64,000 bases of DNA from Cupriavidus numazuensis. Lineage in GTDB: Bacteria > Pseudomonadota > Gammaproteobacteria > Burkholderiales > Burkholderiaceae. Shown here piece by piece: positions 31,043 to 39,039 of the stretch. The DNA is taken from contig NZ_CAJPVI010000032.1 of the NCBI RefSeq assembly GCF_905397435.1, positions 48,181 through 112,180 of the forward strand. Direction: 5' to 3'. Under the pieces are notes generated by a model. That model saw nothing but the letters and a program-made list of their open reading frames with translations. It had not been told where the DNA came from and did no database searches. Position 1 is the first letter of the stretch, and each line of letters opens with the position of its first letter. The translations under genes and the position numbers were made by a program.

Positions 31043-31786
31043 ATGAAAAAGCTGCTTTCCATCATTGCGCTGGCAGGCGCCTGCTTTGCCGCCGCGCCCG
31101 TCATGGCCAGCGAAGGGGGCTATCCCCTGGAGCCCGCGCCGGTGAACACCGCCGACCTGTCGTCGCTGCAGCGAGGCGCCAAGCTGTTCGTCAACTACTG
31201 CCTGAACTGCCACAGCGCATCGATGATGCGCTACAACCGGCTCAAGGACATCGGCCTGACCGATGACCAGATCCGCGAGAACCTGCTGTTCTCGGCAGAC
31301 AAGGTTGGCGAGACCATGACCATCGCCATGCAGCCGAAGGAAGCCAAGGCCTTCTTCGGTGCGCAGCCGCCCGACCTGTCCGTGATCGCGCGCGCGCGCG
31401 GCGACGACTGGCTCTACACCTACCTGCGTACCTTCTACCGCGACGATAGCCGCGCCACGGGCTGGAACAACCTGGTGTTCCCGAGCGTCGGCATGCCGCA
31501 CGTGCTGTGGGAACTGCAGGGCCAGCGCGCCGCCAAGTTCGCCGAAGCGGAAGTGCACGGCGAGAAGGTCCACAAGTTTGCCGGCTTCGAGCAACTGAGC
31601 CCGGGCAAGATGAGCAAGGTCGAGTATGACCAGGCCACCGCCGACCTGGTCGGCTTCCTGGACTGGATGGCCGAGCCCGCGCAGAACCACCGCAAGCGCC
31701 TCGGCGTCTGGGTGCTGCTGTTCCTGGGCATGTTCACGGTCTTTGCATGGCGCCTGAACGCCGCCTTCTGGAAGGACGTGAAGTAA
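31043..31786 (+). CDS. petC: Cytochrome c1 of the bc1 complex
   Basis: A 247-residue periplasmic heme c subunit with signal peptide (MKKLLSIIALAGACFAAAPVMA), heme motif CLNCH (YCLNCHSASMMRYNRL) and a C-terminal membrane anchor (WVLLFLGMFTVFAWRLNAAFW). Electron acceptor from the Rieske protein, donor to soluble cytochrome c. Followed by a hairpin terminator. Confidence 0.97.
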   Translation: MKKLLSIIALAGACFAAAPVMASEGGYPLEPAPVNTADLSSLQRGAKLFVNYCLNCHSASMMRYNRLKDIGLTDDQIRENLLFSADKVGETMTIAMQPKEAKAFFGAQPPDLSVIARARGDDWLYTYLRTFYRDDSRATGWNNLVFPSVGMPHVLWELQGQRAAKFAEAEVHGEKVHKFAGFEQLSPGKMSKVEYDQATADLVGFLDWMAEPAQNHRKRLGVWVLLFLGMFTVFAWRLNAAFWKDVK

Positions 31787-31812
31787 CGCGTCAGGCCGGC
31801 CCGGCAGGAAAG

Positions 31813-31862
31813 AAGGGCCAAAGCGGAAGTTGCTGTTGCAGCACCGCTCTGGCCCTTTTTCT
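31813..31862 (+). terminator. Terminator after petC
   Basis: Long imperfect stem AGGGCCA-A-AGCGG / CCGCT-C-TGGCCCT followed by TTTTTCT. Confidence 0.8.
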
Positions 31863-31878
31863 ATGGGATCCGGCCAAA

Positions 31879-31906
31879 TTGGCACTCAAAAAGTGGATCA
31901 TATTTA
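31879..31906 (+). promoter_or_regulatory. Weak candidate promoter of sspA
   Basis: TTGGCA and TATTTA spaced by 16 bp in a distinctly AT-rich stretch before sspA. The -10 box is a poor match. Confidence 0.3.
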
Positions 31907-31993
31907 ACTTATTTGCTTTTCGATGCCCGTTTTTGGCAGAATGTCAGACCTTACCGTCCGACCCAGCATCGGCTAAGCCCAAGGAATCCAACC

Positions 31994-32605
31994 ATGATGG
32001 TGTTGTATTCGGGTACGACTTGCCCGTTTTCCCAACGTTGCCGCCTCGTCCTGTTCGAAAAGGGCATGGACTTCGAGATCCGCGACGTCGACCTGTTCAA
32101 CAAGCCCGAAGATATTTCGGTGATGAACCCCTACGGCCAGGTGCCTATCCTGGTCGAGCGCGACCTCATCCTGTATGAGTCGAACATCATCAACGAGTAT
32201 ATCGACGAGCGCTTCCCGCACCCGCAGCTGATGCCGGCTGACCCCGTGCAGCGCGCGCGCGCCCGCCTGTTCCTGTTCAACTTTGAAAAGGAACTGTTCA
32301 CGCACGTGTACGTGCTCGAGAACGAAAAGGGCAAGGCCGCCGAGAAGAACCACGAGCGTGCCCGCGCCGCGATCCGCGACCGCCTGACCCAGCTCGCGCC
32401 GATCTTCGTCAAGAACAAGTACATGCTTGGCGAAGAGTTCTCGATGCTCGACGTAGCCATCGCCCCGCTGCTGTGGCGCCTGGACCATTACGGCATCGAA
32501 CTGTCGAAGAACGCTGCGCCGCTGCTCAAGTACGCCGAGCGTATCTTCAGCCGTCCGGCCTACATCGAGGCGCTGACGCCGTCGGAAAAGGTAATGCGCC
32601 GTTAA
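31994..32605 (+). CDS. sspA: Stringent starvation protein A (glutathione S-transferase fold)
   Basis: A 203-residue RNA-polymerase-associated GST-fold protein that helps stationary-phase and stress transcription. Thioredoxin-like N domain SGTTCPFSQRCRLVLFEKGMDFEI, the cis-Pro motif QVPILVERDLILYESNIINEYID and a helical C domain. The frame is open upstream to 31913; MMVLYSGTTCPFS at 31994 is the usual start. Paired with sspB 56 bp downstream. Confidence 0.95.
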   Translation: MMVLYSGTTCPFSQRCRLVLFEKGMDFEIRDVDLFNKPEDISVMNPYGQVPILVERDLILYESNIINEYIDERFPHPQLMPADPVQRARARLFLFNFEKELFTHVYVLENEKGKAAEKNHERARAAIRDRLTQLAPIFVKNKYMLGEEFSMLDVAIAPLLWRLDHYGIELSKNAAPLLKYAERIFSRPAYIEALTPSEKVMRR

Positions 32606-32661
32606 GCATGGCGGGCCCGATGCTTGCATCGGGCCAACCACCGGCGCCATGAAGAAGCACC

Positions 32662-33150
32662 ATGCCTGAAACCTCCACCAAGCCCTATCTGATCCGCGCC
32701 ATCTACGAGTGGTGCACGGACAACGGCTTCACGCCTTACGTCGCCGTTTTCGTCGACGCCAACACCAACGTGCCGCGCGAGTTCGTCAAGAACAACGAGA
32801 TCGTGCTCAACGTGAGCTTCGACGCCACCAGCGGCCTGGACATGGGCAACGAGTGGATCACGTTCAGCGCGCGCTTCGGCGGCATCTCGCGCAAGATCGA
32901 CGTGCCCGTGGAAAACGTACTTGCGATCTACGCGCGCGAGAACGGCCAGGGCATGGCATTCCCGGTCGAGCGCAGCGTGCCGGAAACGCAGGCCGCAACC
33001 GAGCGCGAGAACAACCCGCCGCCCAAGTTGGCACCCGTGGAATCCGAAACGGCCGAGACTCCCGCACAGGGCGGACCGGACGATGACGATACGCCGCCGC
33101 CTGTGCCGCGCATCGGCGGCAAGAAGCCGTCGCTGAAGGTGGTGAAGTAA
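32662..33150 (+). CDS. sspB: ClpXP protease specificity-enhancing factor SspB
   Basis: A 162-residue adaptor delivering ssrA-tagged proteins to ClpXP. N-terminal tag-binding domain STKPYLIRAIYEWCTDNGFTPYVAV through NEWITFSARFGG; an acidic flexible linker (DDDDTPPP); and the short C-terminal ClpX-docking module ending PSLKVVK. The stop codon lies inside a perfect 9-bp dyad at 33147-33166. Confidence 0.96.
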   Translation: MPETSTKPYLIRAIYEWCTDNGFTPYVAVFVDANTNVPREFVKNNEIVLNVSFDATSGLDMGNEWITFSARFGGISRKIDVPVENVLAIYARENGQGMAFPVERSVPETQAATERENNPPPKLAPVESETAETPAQGGPDDDDTPPPVPRIGGKKPSLKVVK

Positions 33151-33192
33151 GTCACAGGTGACTTACCAAAGCGGACCGTGATGCAGTAGAAT
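33147..33192 (+). promoter_or_regulatory. Dyad and promoter ahead of tRNA-Thr
   Basis: GTAAGTCAC-AG-GTGACTTAC (33147-33166) overlaps the sspB stop and the start of a likely promoter: TTACCA (33163-33168), 18-bp spacer, TAGAAT (33187-33192). Transcription would start about 13 bases before the tRNA. Confidence 0.5.
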
Positions 33193-33211
33193 CGCGGTCT
33201 GCATCAGATAT

Positions 33212-33287
33212 GCCGGCTTAGCTCATCAGGTAGAGCAGTTGATTTGTAATCATCAGGTGGCGGGTTCGAGTCCTGCAGCCGGCACCA
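33212..33287 (+). tRNA. tRNA-Thr (anticodon TGT), CCA encoded
   Basis: A 76-base cloverleaf: acceptor GCCGGCT / AGCCGGC, D arm GCTC...GAGC, anticodon loop TTTGTAA giving TGT, T arm GCGGG-TTCGAGT-CCTGC, and an encoded ACCA end. The anticodon stem has one T-T mismatch. Reads ACA (and ACG by wobble) threonine codons. Confidence 0.95.
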
Positions 33288-33296
33288 GATCATCGA

Positions 33297-33334
33297 GGGG
33301 TTACACGCCATTGGCCTGTAACCCCTTGTCGTTT
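33297..33334 (+). terminator. Terminator after tRNA-Thr
   Basis: GGGGTTACA / TGTAACCCC stem, 11-base loop, followed by TTGTCGTTT. Confidence 0.7.
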
Positions 33335-33360
33335 CTGCGGACGATTCGGCGCCGCAGAAC

Positions 33361-33396
33361 AAAAAGGGCAGGAGGCCAACGCCCCCCGCCCTTTTT
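33361..33396 (-). terminator. Terminator of the TonB-dependent receptor gene
   Basis: AAAAAGGGC / GCCCTTTTT stem; the minus strand shows the T run 30 bp after the receptor stop codon. It also gives a T run on the plus strand. Confidence 0.75.
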
Positions 33397-33425
33397 GCTT
33401 TGGCGGAACTTCCGCTACGCGAAGA

Positions 33426-35627
33426 TCAGAACTGCACCGTCGCGTTAACCAGATACGTACGTCCCGCAGTCGGCAGCACAAAGCCATCAAACGTCGTGCT
33501 CCAGTAGCGCTTGTCAAACACGTTGTTGATCGCCGCGCGCACGGTCGTCTCCTTGCCGGCCACGCGGAAGCTATAGCGCGCGCCAAGGTCAGCCGTGGTG
33601 TACGACGGCACATACTGCGTGTTAGTCGAGTTCACGTACATCGATCCGGTCACCTTGGCGCCCGCGGTCAGCGTCAGCCCTTGCAGGAACGGCGTGTCGT
33701 ATTCGACGTAGCCGCTCACGATATAGTCCGGCGCGGCATAAACGTGTTTGCCATCCACGGTCGGGTCTTGTACATCCACGGTCTTCGTGTGCAGCCATAG
33801 CACGCCGCCCCTCACGCGCAGGCCGCGTGCCACGCGCGCCCAGGCGCTGGTGTCGAGGCCGGTGAAGCGCTGGATGCCGTCCTGGCGGTAGTTGCCTTCC
33901 GCATCGGTGTACTGATAGCCCTTGTCGACACGGAACAGCGCCACGCTCGTGCCCCAGGCGTCGCGATCCGTCTTGAAGCCGATCTCGTACTGCTTGCTGC
34001 GCATCGGGCCAAAGGTGGTGCCCGCATTGGTGTACGGGGCCGTGACCGATGCGCCGGGTTCCAGGCCCTGCACGTAACTGGCGTACAGCGTCGAGAACGG
34101 GTCCGTCTTGTACATCAGCGCCACGGTCGGCGTGATCGGGTTCGCGCTGTAGCCGGGCTGCGACGAGCCGTCCGGATTCCAGTTTTCCTGGCGGAAGAAG
34201 TTGTAGCGCACACCGACCAGCGCGGAGAAGCGGTCGGTGAATTCCACCGTGTCGCTCAGGAAGATCGACTTCTGCGAGATCGTGTTCTGCTTGAACGGCT
34301 GGTATTGCGTGCCCACGCCGGGCTGCTCCGGCAACAGCACCGGGTTGTACAGGTTGTTCATGCCGAGGAAGATGCCCGACTGGCCGCCGATGCCGTTGTC
34401 GCTCTCGAACGTCTGCGCCTGCCAGCCGGCGCCGGCCACGATGTTGTGCTTGATGCCGCCGGTGTAGAACTTGCCCTGCACCATCGCGTCGACGGCCTGG
34501 TAGTAGAACGCGGTTTTCCAGCGGTAGTTCGTGTCGTAGAAGTTGCCGGCCTGGTCGGCGACGAACAGGAAGCTGTCGTAGTTCAGGCGGTCTTCGCGTG
34601 CGAAGCGGTATTTGACGCTGGCCTTCCAGTCGTCGTTGATGCGGTAGTCGAGGCCGGTGCCGAACGTTCGGGTGCTGGTCTCATGCGCGGAGTACGGCTG
34701 GGCGATCGTGCGCGAGACCGACTTGGCCGACGGCACCGTCAGCGACGAATCGAACGACAGGCCAAAGATCGTGCCGGTGGTCTTGCGGTCCCAGTACATC
34801 GCGTCGGCGGTCCAGGTCAGGTCCGAGGTCAGGCGCGCATCAAACGCGGCCGACAGCACGTGGCGCCGCAAGTGGACGTTGGGCTCGCTGGTGTTACCCG
34901 CCTCGTTGACGAAGTTGAAGCGATAGCCCAGCGGCGCGTCCGCACCGCCCGAGCCGCCGGCACGCCCGCCAATATCGATCTTCTCGCTCCACACGTTGTT
35001 GGCCAGCCAGCCCACCGTCACCGCGGCGAACGGCGTCGGCGTGCCGCGCTTGGTCACGTAGTTGATGATGCCGCCCGGCGTGCCGAAGCCGTACATGAAG
35101 CCTGAAACGCCCTTCAACAGTTCGACCTGGTCGAACGGTTCGAGCGGCAGATCGGTATCCCACGAGACGAAATTCTGGCCGTCGACCTTGATGCCGTCGC
35201 GCATGTCCACGCGGATGCCGCGCACGGCGAAATACGAGTTCTCGGTACGCGCGTTGTCGCCGAGAACGGAGACGGAAGGGTCGTACTTGAAGACGTCGTT
35301 GGCAGTCTGCGCCATGCGATCCTGGATTTCCTCGCTGCTGACCGCGACCATCGAGAACGGCGTGTCGACGATCTTGCGGTCGCCGAGCGCACCGCCGCTG
35401 GTGCGTTCCGGGGCGCTGTCACCACGAGCCACGACGGTGGCCGCCGGCAAGGTCGTTTCCGTAGCGGCCGATGCCCTCTTCGCATCCTGTGCCGTCTGCG
35501 CAGTTTGCGCGTAGGCGGGCAGGGCGACGGACAGCGTCAGGGCGGCGGCGAGCGCGATCGGTGAGCGGCGGGTGCGGGCCGCGCATGCGGCGGCGCGCCC
35601 GGTGTGGGTCGAGCGGGTGGAGGGCAT
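33426..35627 (-). CDS. TonB-dependent siderophore receptor
   Basis: A 733-residue outer-membrane receptor for a ferric siderophore. Signal peptide to about residue 40 (LSVALPAYA/Q); plug domain (about 70-190) with AVRGIRVDMRDGIKVDGQ and VELLKGVSGFMYGFGTPGGIINYVTKR; 22-strand barrel ending in the terminal Phe (YLVNATVQF). It resembles the FpvA/FhuE hydroxamate-type receptors but has no N-terminal signalling (secretin/TonB short) domain, so it is a simple transporter. A strong Fur-like box lies 76 bp upstream. No siderophore synthesis genes adjoin it; likely used for foreign siderophores. Confidence 0.94.
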   Translation of the reverse strand: MPSTRSTHTGRAAACAARTRRSPIALAAALTLSVALPAYAQTAQTAQDAKRASAATETTLPAATVVARGDSAPERTSGGALGDRKIVDTPFSMVAVSSEEIQDRMAQTANDVFKYDPSVSVLGDNARTENSYFAVRGIRVDMRDGIKVDGQNFVSWDTDLPLEPFDQVELLKGVSGFMYGFGTPGGIINYVTKRGTPTPFAAVTVGWLANNVWSEKIDIGGRAGGSGGADAPLGYRFNFVNEAGNTSEPNVHLRRHVLSAAFDARLTSDLTWTADAMYWDRKTTGTIFGLSFDSSLTVPSAKSVSRTIAQPYSAHETSTRTFGTGLDYRINDDWKASVKYRFAREDRLNYDSFLFVADQAGNFYDTNYRWKTAFYYQAVDAMVQGKFYTGGIKHNIVAGAGWQAQTFESDNGIGGQSGIFLGMNNLYNPVLLPEQPGVGTQYQPFKQNTISQKSIFLSDTVEFTDRFSALVGVRYNFFRQENWNPDGSSQPGYSANPITPTVALMYKTDPFSTLYASYVQGLEPGASVTAPYTNAGTTFGPMRSKQYEIGFKTDRDAWGTSVALFRVDKGYQYTDAEGNYRQDGIQRFTGLDTSAWARVARGLRVRGGVLWLHTKTVDVQDPTVDGKHVYAAPDYIVSGYVEYDTPFLQGLTLTAGAKVTGSMYVNSTNTQYVPSYTTADLGARYSFRVAGKETTVRAAINNVFDKRYWSTTFDGFVLPTAGRTYLVNATVQF

Positions 35628-35702
35628 CGGAGAAATGGGCGGAGGAAGGTGGCTGCTGTCGCAGCCTGCAAAGACGGCAGCGCGCCGAAATTAAATGGAG
35701 TT

Positions 35703-35721
35703 GCAAATACGAATGATTTGC
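35703..35721 (-). promoter_or_regulatory. Fur box upstream of the siderophore receptor
   Basis: GCAAAT-N7-ATTTGC, a 19-bp inverted repeat close to the Fur consensus, in the AT-rich promoter region of the receptor gene. Predicts iron repression. Confidence 0.8.
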
Positions 35722-35833
35722 ATTTATATCAAAACGGAAACGTTCTCTCAACGTTCCGTTGTATTTGTGCCACGATGCGCCGATGCCCGTTCGAGCGCTC
35801 GTCCTGCGTGGACACCAGTTTTTTAACTGGTGT

Positions 35834-36622
35834 TTAGTCCTGCCAGTACGGCTTGCGCTTCTCCACGAATGCGGCAATGCCTTCCCTGGCATCGTCGGTG
35901 GCAAAGACATTGCCGAACGATTCCACTGCCGTGGCGATGCCGCGGCGGTAGTCGCCATCATTGGCGCGCAGGAATGCCGTGCGTCCCATCCGCATTACCA
36001 CTGGTGACTTCTCGCAGAACGTCTGCGCAAGGGCACGCGCTTCGCGCATGACGTCGGCTTCCGGGACGACGCGATTGACCAGCCCGAGCGACATGGCTTC
36101 ATCGGCGCCGAACGAGCGGCCCGTGAACAGCAGATCGAATGCGCGATGGCGGCCGATGATGCGCGGCAGGTGCGTGTAGTGGATTGCCGGCGTGACGCCG
36201 ACGTCGATCTCCGGATAGCCAAAAGTTGCGGTATCGGCGGCCACGATCATGTCGCAGTGAATCGCCAGCGTCATGCCGCCGCCGCGCGCCGTGCCGCCTA
36301 CCGCCGCAATCGACGGTTTGCCCAGCTGGAACTGCGCTTCGTTCAAGCCGCTGTAAAGCTTGTCGACCAGCTGGTATGCGCGCTGTGGCGATGCACCGTG
36401 CAGCGCGTCGAGCTGCAGGCCCGCACAAAAGCGCCGTGGCACGGCGCTGCCGAGGATGACCGCGCGTACGGCATCGTCCTTCGCCGCACGGTGCAAGGCG
36501 TCCAGCAGCGCATCGATCATGCCTTCGTTCAGGGCGTTGACGGGCGGGCTGTCCAGCAGGATTTCCGCGACGCGGTCGCGGACTTCGTAGGTAACGGTGC
36601 TCATGTTGTCTCGCATGGTCAT
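35834..36622 (-). CDS. Enoyl-CoA hydratase/isomerase (crotonase) family protein
   Basis: A 262-residue crotonase-fold protein. Oxyanion-hole segments RRFCAGLQLDALHG and GTARGGGMTLAIHCDM are present. Of the two catalytic glutamates of true hydratases only the second is kept (Glu138 in GYPEIDVGV); the first position is Thr118 (GGGMTL where hydratases have GGGCEL). A different crotonase reaction (isomerase, C-C hydrolase or thioesterase) is therefore possible. The start overlaps the CoA-transferase stop as ATGA; an internal ATG at 36604 is the alternative. Confidence 0.88.
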   Translation of the reverse strand: MTMRDNMSTVTYEVRDRVAEILLDSPPVNALNEGMIDALLDALHRAAKDDAVRAVILGSAVPRRFCAGLQLDALHGASPQRAYQLVDKLYSGLNEAQFQLGKPSIAAVGGTARGGGMTLAIHCDMIVAADTATFGYPEIDVGVTPAIHYTHLPRIIGRHRAFDLLFTGRSFGADEAMSLGLVNRVVPEADVMREARALAQTFCEKSPVVMRMGRTAFLRANDGDYRRGIATAVESFGNVFATDDAREGIAAFVEKRKPYWQD

Positions 36623-37857
36623 GCCGCGGCGCGCTGTTGCAGCGACGGGGTGTTGGATTCCGTGTGGCCGGCGGTTGCCACCACGCCGCTCGCATGCAGC
36701 GCGGCGATGGCGTCGTCGTCATAGCCGGCCTGGCGCAGTACCTCCTCGGTATGCTCGCCCAGCAATGGCGGTGCCCGGTGCGCGGTCCGGTCTTCCCCCT
36801 GGAAGCGGATCGGCAGGCCCATGTTCCGCACCTTGCCGAGCACCGGGTGTTCGGACTCGACGATCAGCCCGCGTGCCGCCAGTTGCGGGTGCGCGAGCGC
36901 CTGGTCGAGCGTGTGGATCGGCGCGCAGGCGACACCGGCGTTGCGCAGCGCGTCCAGCCAGAACGTGACCGGTTGGGTGGCAATGCGTGCCTGGACCAGC
37001 GCGACGACCTCGTCGAAGTTTGCAACGCGGTCGGCATTGGTGGCGAAGCGCGGATCATCGACATAGGCCTGCAGGTCGGCGACAGGGCAAAAGCGTCGCC
37101 ATTGCGCATCGTTGCCGATGCCGATCATGACGGGCCCATCCGCGGCCTCGAACACCTGGTAGGGCGCCATGGCGGGATGCGCAGTGCCCATGGGGCGCGG
37201 CACCTTGCCGCTGCACCAGTAGTTCTGCGCGAGGTAGCCCATGAATCCCATCGCGGTGTCGAGCAGCGAGACTTCGAGCTGCATGCCGCGGCCGGTCTTC
37301 TGGCGTTCGATCAACGCGGCCAGGATGCCGCTGAACGCGTGCATGCCGGTACCGAGATCGACGGGGGAAAAGCTAGCGCGAGCCAGTTTGCCGCCGGGTT
37401 CCCCCATGGTGCTGACCATGCCGCTGAACGCTTGCAGCATGACGTCGTAACCGGGTTCCTGTCCGAGCGGACCGGTACGGCCGTAGCCGGAGATCTCGCA
37501 GTAGATCAGCGCGTGGTTCAGGGCCGACAGGGTGTCGTAGTCGACGCCGAGCCGAGCGGCCGCCCCGCTGCCGAATCCTTGCAGGACGACATCGGACTTG
37601 GCCGCCAGCGCGTGGACGATCTTCCGGCCCTCCGCCGTCTTCAGGTCGACCGCGATGCTGCGCTTGTTGTGGTTGACGGCCAGGAAAGTTGCGGACTGGC
37701 CATGGTCCTGCGGCAGCCACGCGCGCGTGTCATCGCCACGGCCGACCGGTTCGACCTTGATGACTTCGGCGCCAAGCTCGCCCAGATACTGGCCACATAG
37801 CGGGCCCGCCAGCACCTTGCTCAGGTCAAGCACCCGAATTCCCTGCAATGCAATCAT
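36619..37857 (-). CDS. Family III (CaiB/BaiF-type) acyl-CoA transferase
   Basis: A 412-residue CoA-transferase; family members move CoA between carboxylic acids through an enzyme-bound aspartyl thioester. The catalytic residue is Asp167 in SPVDLGTGMHAF; N terminus LQGIRVLDLSKVLAGPLCGQYL and KRSIAVDLKTAEGR are typical. It lies between the Bug-type gene (45 bp upstream) and the crotonase gene. Together they suggest import, CoA activation and conversion of a small organic acid. Substrate unknown. Confidence 0.92.
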   Translation of the reverse strand: MIALQGIRVLDLSKVLAGPLCGQYLGELGAEVIKVEPVGRGDDTRAWLPQDHGQSATFLAVNHNKRSIAVDLKTAEGRKIVHALAAKSDVVLQGFGSGAAARLGVDYDTLSALNHALIYCEISGYGRTGPLGQEPGYDVMLQAFSGMVSTMGEPGGKLARASFSPVDLGTGMHAFSGILAALIERQKTGRGMQLEVSLLDTAMGFMGYLAQNYWCSGKVPRPMGTAHPAMAPYQVFEAADGPVMIGIGNDAQWRRFCPVADLQAYVDDPRFATNADRVANFDEVVALVQARIATQPVTFWLDALRNAGVACAPIHTLDQALAHPQLAARGLIVESEHPVLGKVRNMGLPIRFQGEDRTAHRAPPLLGEHTEEVLRQAGYDDDAIAALHASGVVATAGHTESNTPSLQQRAAA

Positions 37858-37902
37858 GTGTCTATCCGTTGAAAGTCCGTGGGCGGGTCAGACCCGCCTG
37901 CC

Positions 37903-38877
37903 TTATTCAGGCTTGATGTCGATCGACCGCGCCAGCGCGGTCCAGCGCGCCGCGTCGCGGTTGACGAAGTCCTGCACCTCGCCCGGCGCGAGATGGAACG
38001 GCTCCGCGCCGCGCGCGACCAGCGCGTTGCCGTATGCGGCATTGCGCGCGGATTCGGCCACGGCTTCGCGCAGCAATCCGACAATGGCCGGGGGCGTGCG
38101 CGCGGAGATTTGCAGCGAAAGCCAGAATTTGAGGGCGACCGCCGGGTATCCCGCTTCAGCCAGCGTCGGCACGTCGGGCAGCAGCGGCGAACGCGCCGCC
38201 GAGGTGATGGCCAGCGCCTTGAGCTTGCCGCCCTGGATCTGGCCAACGCACGTGGTCATGCTGTCGAACAGGAAGTCGACGTTGCCCGCCATCACATCGC
38301 TGCTGGCCGGCGCGCTGCCTTTGTAGGGAATGGTGACTGCCGAGAACTTCGCAGCCTTGAGCAGCAGCGCGCCATAGATATGCGGCGAGCTGCCCGCGCC
38401 GTAGGTGGCATAGCTGAGGTTATCGGGCTTCTGCCTGCCAAGCCGGACGAGATCCGCGACGGTGTTGACGCCAAGCTTGGTCGGATGGACCACCAGCACG
38501 TTCGGCACAGTCGCCACCACCCCCAGTGCCAGCAGGTCGCGCTGCGGCTGAAAGCGCAGGTCCGGGAACATCAGCGGATTGACCGCGTGCATGCCGACTG
38601 TGTTGAGCAGGATCGTGTAGCCATCGGGGCTGGCGTCGAGCACGCTCTGCGTGCCCAGATTGCCGCCGGCGCCGGGCTTGTTTTCCACGACGACCGGCTG
38701 GCCGAGTTTCTGCGATAACGGCATGGCGATCTGGCGCGCGACGAAGTCGCCGGGACCACCCGCGGCGAACGGCACGACGAGCCTGACCGGCCGTGTGGGC
38801 CATGAATTGGCGAGCAGGGGCCGCGCCAACAGCGCGGCGCCTGCGCCAGCAAGAAAGGTGCGGCGACCAATGCTCAT
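37903..38877 (-). CDS. Bug/TctC-type substrate-binding protein, Tat-like signal
   Basis: A 324-residue periplasmic binding protein with VRLVVPFAAGGPGDFVARQIA, NKPGAGGNLGT and SPDGYTILLNT, all Bug hallmarks. The signal MSIGRRTFLAGAGAALL has a twin-arginine motif, so Tat export is possible, as in many Bug proteins. ATG 38877 follows GGAGACAAC and is preferred to the open frame back to 38991. First gene of an operon with the CoA-transferase and crotonase, divergent from a LysR gene. Confidence 0.92.
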   Translation of the reverse strand: MSIGRRTFLAGAGAALLARPLLANSWPTRPVRLVVPFAAGGPGDFVARQIAMPLSQKLGQPVVVENKPGAGGNLGTQSVLDASPDGYTILLNTVGMHAVNPLMFPDLRFQPQRDLLALGVVATVPNVLVVHPTKLGVNTVADLVRLGRQKPDNLSYATYGAGSSPHIYGALLLKAAKFSAVTIPYKGSAPASSDVMAGNVDFLFDSMTTCVGQIQGGKLKALAITSAARSPLLPDVPTLAEAGYPAVALKFWLSLQISARTPPAIVGLLREAVAESARNAAYGNALVARGAEPFHLAPGEVQDFVNRDAARWTALARSIDIKPE

Positions 38878-38960
38878 GTTGTCTCCAAGGAAGGTGTCCG
38901 CCGGATTCCGCGTGCGTTGCGCGGGGCTGGGTGTCACTATCCGGCGGGCCAGGCTATATG

Positions 38961-38978
38961 TCCAAGATATATTTTGGA
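38961..38978. promoter_or_regulatory. Candidate LysR operator
   Basis: TCCAA-N8-TTGGA palindrome midway between the Bug gene and the divergent LysR gene. The AT-rich centre (GATATATT) also gives the T-N11-A pattern of LysR boxes. Confidence 0.55.
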
Positions 38979-39039
38979 TGCCGGGTATCATGGCTTCTTA
39001 TAGCCAGCGACGGGCAGATACTCGGGGTAGGAGACCGCA

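Noticed and set aside
29426..31885. 819-codon antisense frame across petA-petC
   Set aside because: Spans three well-conserved bc1 genes on the other strand; composition (His, Arg, Glu, Gln) is that of an antisense shadow.
33288..33425. tRNA-Thr as an integration site
   Set aside because: Downstream sequence holds two terminators and no repeated 3' tRNA fragment or integrase gene.
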